The translations under genes were made by a program, and so were the position numbers. 64,000 nt of DNA, taken from Bacteroidota bacterium. Lineage in GTDB: Bacteria > Bacteroidota > Bacteroidia > Flavobacteriales_E > Vicingaceae. Below, one piece after another: positions 62,634 through 64,000 of the stretch (position 1 is its first letter; every line of letters starts with the position of its first letter). The notes under the pieces are model-generated. The model was not told the origin of the DNA, made no database searches, and worked only from the letters and a program-made list of their open reading frames with translations. Where the stretch lies: NCBI GenBank assembly GCA_013112545.1, contig JABFGJ010000001.1, forward strand, positions 434,001-498,000, read 5' to 3'.

Positions 62634-62641
62634 TATCTTTG
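62634..62641 (+). promoter_or_regulatory. -7 element TATCTTTG next to the FAD oxidoreductase start
   Basis: Exact TAnnTTTG match only 5 bp upstream of the predicted TTG start at 62647, so the transcript would be nearly leaderless or the start further downstream. Confidence 0.45.
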
Positions 62642-62646
62642 TTCTC

Positions 62647-63702
62647 TTGAATAAGCAAGTTGATTATATAATTGTAGGGCAAGGAATCGCTGGAACTATT
62701 CTAGCTTATCAATTACTAAGTCGGAATTTTAAGGTTATATTAATCGATCAAGGCTTTGAAAAAGCGTCTTCTTATGTTGCTGGTGCCCTAATAAATCCTA
62801 TCGTTTTAAAGCGAATTACCAAAACTTGGCGAGCCGATGATTTTGTAAAATATAATCGTCCTTTTTACAAGCAACTCAGTTTATATTTAGGCAACACCTT
62901 TTATCACGATATGCCTTTTGAAAAACTTATCTATTCTGATGATGAAAAATATTTTTGGAAATTAAGATACAATCAAGAAGATTTAAAAAAATACATAGCT
63001 CCTGAGCTTAGTCCGATTAAAAACTCAACCCCATTTAGTAAAGAATTTTTTTCTGGAATTGTAAAAGAAACCGCTTGGCTAGATATTAAGCTATTGCTTG
63101 AAAGTTTTCGGACACATTTAAAGAATTTAAGTTGTTTAATTGACTCTGAGTTTGAATATGACAAAATCATTTTTCAAGAAGATTCAATTATTTATAAATC
63201 AATTAAAGCCAAAAAAATCATTTTTTGTGAGGGATCTCAACTAACCAACAACCCGTTTTTTAATGATATTCCGATGAGCTTAAATAAAGGAGAATTAATC
63301 ACAATAAAATCCAATGAAATCCAGACAAAAAGTATATTAAAAAAGTCAATCTTTATTTTACCAATTGACAAAGACACTTATAAAGTCGGTGCAACATTTG
63401 AATGGAAATGGGAAAATGAAAATCCTAGCGAGTCAAAAAAACTATGGCTAATCAAGCAATTAACTGAATTAACAAAAGCTAAGTTCACTGTGATAAACCA
63501 TGAAGCAGGAATTAGGCCTTCTACTAAAGATAGGAGACCAGCAATAGGGCTACATAAAAATTACAAAACTTTAGCTCTGTTTAATGGCTTAGGGTCAAGG
63601 GGTTGTTTTACGGCCCCTCTTTTAGCTGAGGAGTTCATTCGCTTTTTAGAAAATAAAGAGGCTTTAGATAAGGAGGTGGACATTAATCGTTTTTACGATT
63701 AA
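62647..63702 (+). CDS. FAD-dependent oxidoreductase (DAO-like)
   Basis: A 351-residue protein starting at TTG. The N-terminal dinucleotide site is DYIIVGQGIAGTILAYQLL, and the C-terminal part has AGIRPSTKDRRPAIG and LFNGLGSRGCFTAPLLAEEF, typical of D-amino-acid-oxidase/MnmC-like flavoproteins. The substrate is unknown. It converges with the LytTR gene at the right edge, overlapping it by 4 bp. Confidence 0.83.
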   Translation: MNKQVDYIIVGQGIAGTILAYQLLSRNFKVILIDQGFEKASSYVAGALINPIVLKRITKTWRADDFVKYNRPFYKQLSLYLGNTFYHDMPFEKLIYSDDEKYFWKLRYNQEDLKKYIAPELSPIKNSTPFSKEFFSGIVKETAWLDIKLLLESFRTHLKNLSCLIDSEFEYDKIIFQEDSIIYKSIKAKKIIFCEGSQLTNNPFFNDIPMSLNKGELITIKSNEIQTKSILKKSIFILPIDKDTYKVGATFEWKWENENPSESKKLWLIKQLTELTKAKFTVINHEAGIRPSTKDRRPAIGLHKNYKTLALFNGLGSRGCFTAPLLAEEFIRFLENKEALDKEVDINRFYD

Positions 63703-64000
63703 GCCATATTAAGTCTGTTAAATAAGTTTTCTTTGTATGATCCGCCTATTGGGATAGCTTTTTTATAATCTTCTAGCATTACAAACGAACTATCAATCGA
63801 ACTAATTTTCTTCAAATTGATTATGAATGAACGATGAACTCGAATGAAATATTCATCTGGTAGTTTCTTTTCGATGTCTTTCATGGTAGAATGGATAGTA
63901 AACTTCTCTGTTAAAGTGTGAAGAATAACATAATCCTTTAAAGCTTCAATAAATATTATTTTATTGTTGTCAACTTTTACTAATCTAGAGTTTGACTTAA
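63699..64000 (-). CDS. C-terminal LytTR DNA-binding domain, partial at the right edge
   Basis: The frame is open to the right edge. The last 100 residues are a LytTR domain: RLVKVDNNKIIFIEALKDYV, then FIRVHRSFIINLKKISSID. An internal Met at 63884 is not the start. Proteins ending this way usually carry an N-terminal receiver; that part would lie outside the window. Confidence 0.8.
   Translation of the reverse strand, partial: KSNSRLVKVDNNKIIFIEALKDYVILHTLTEKFTIHSTMKDIEKKLPDEYFIRVHRSFIINLKKISSIDSSFVMLEDYKKAIPIGGSYKENLFNRLNMA

Overview
The window is AT-rich chromosomal DNA from a member of the Bacteroidota, most likely Flavobacteriia. The evidence is three proteins ending in type IX secretion (T9SS) sorting domains (one is PorZ), lineage-typical families (DUF3078, DUF4175, DUF4197, DUF4837), TPR-type sensor kinases, and promoter elements of the form TAnnTTTG placed very close to start codons. 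No prophage, insertion sequence or CRISPR array was seen. Most of the window is ordinary housekeeping sequence with a few accessory loci.

Layout. 1-7.2 kb: the tail of a cation:proton antiporter, two large T9SS cargo proteins, a small HTH regulator with an unusual repeat-rich upstream region, a holin-like membrane protein and a DUF4197 lipoprotein. 7.2-11.1 kb: metallophosphoesterase, MscS channel plus DUF3078 protein, thioredoxin-like protein. 11.2-17.4 kb: a PorE-like TPR/propeller/OmpA protein, an apparent operon of three exported proteins (two of them propellers), a solo LuxR-type HTH protein and a NarL-type response regulator. 17.5-22.3 kb: glycosyltransferase, TPR histidine kinase, acyl-CoA carboxylase beta subunit. 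22.3-26.9 kb: carbonic anhydrase, a divergent pair of carbon-carbon lyases (tyrosine phenol-lyase and tryptophanase), YebC. 27.2-29.6 kb: ECF sigma factor, anti-sigma factor, outer-membrane protein. 29.8-36 kb: RluB-type pseudouridine synthase, AsmA-like protein, a histidine kinase with a duplicated sensor, HemW. 36-38 kb: three tandem outer-membrane barrels.

38-43.2 kb is the accessory part: two kynurenine-branch genes (3-hydroxyanthranilate dioxygenase and an ACMS decarboxylase-like amidohydrolase), an MNT/HEPN toxin-antitoxin pair whose stop overlaps the start of an SDR gene, a PabA/TrpG glutaminase, and a second toxin-antitoxin locus whose RelE/ParE-type toxin is split by a frameshift. 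A 91-bp imperfect direct repeat and tRNA-Cys follow. 43.7-64 kb: folB, gltX, a methyltransferase, then DUF4175, an RsbW-like ATPase, ybeY, mnmG and a methyltransferase, tRNA-Arg, porZ-recO-MFS, DUF4837, a LysM transglycosylase, gatA, tatA, an FAD oxidoreductase and the end of a LytTR regulator.

The observations most worth following are two near-consensus parS (ParB-binding) sites that bracket mnmG, the divergent tpl/tnaA pair with its specificity residues intact, the repeat array in front of the small HTH gene together with a 13-bp inverted repeat inside it, and a terminator-shaped hairpin lying over the start codon of the TPR histidine kinase. I did not find a clearly new multi-gene defence or biosynthetic system.
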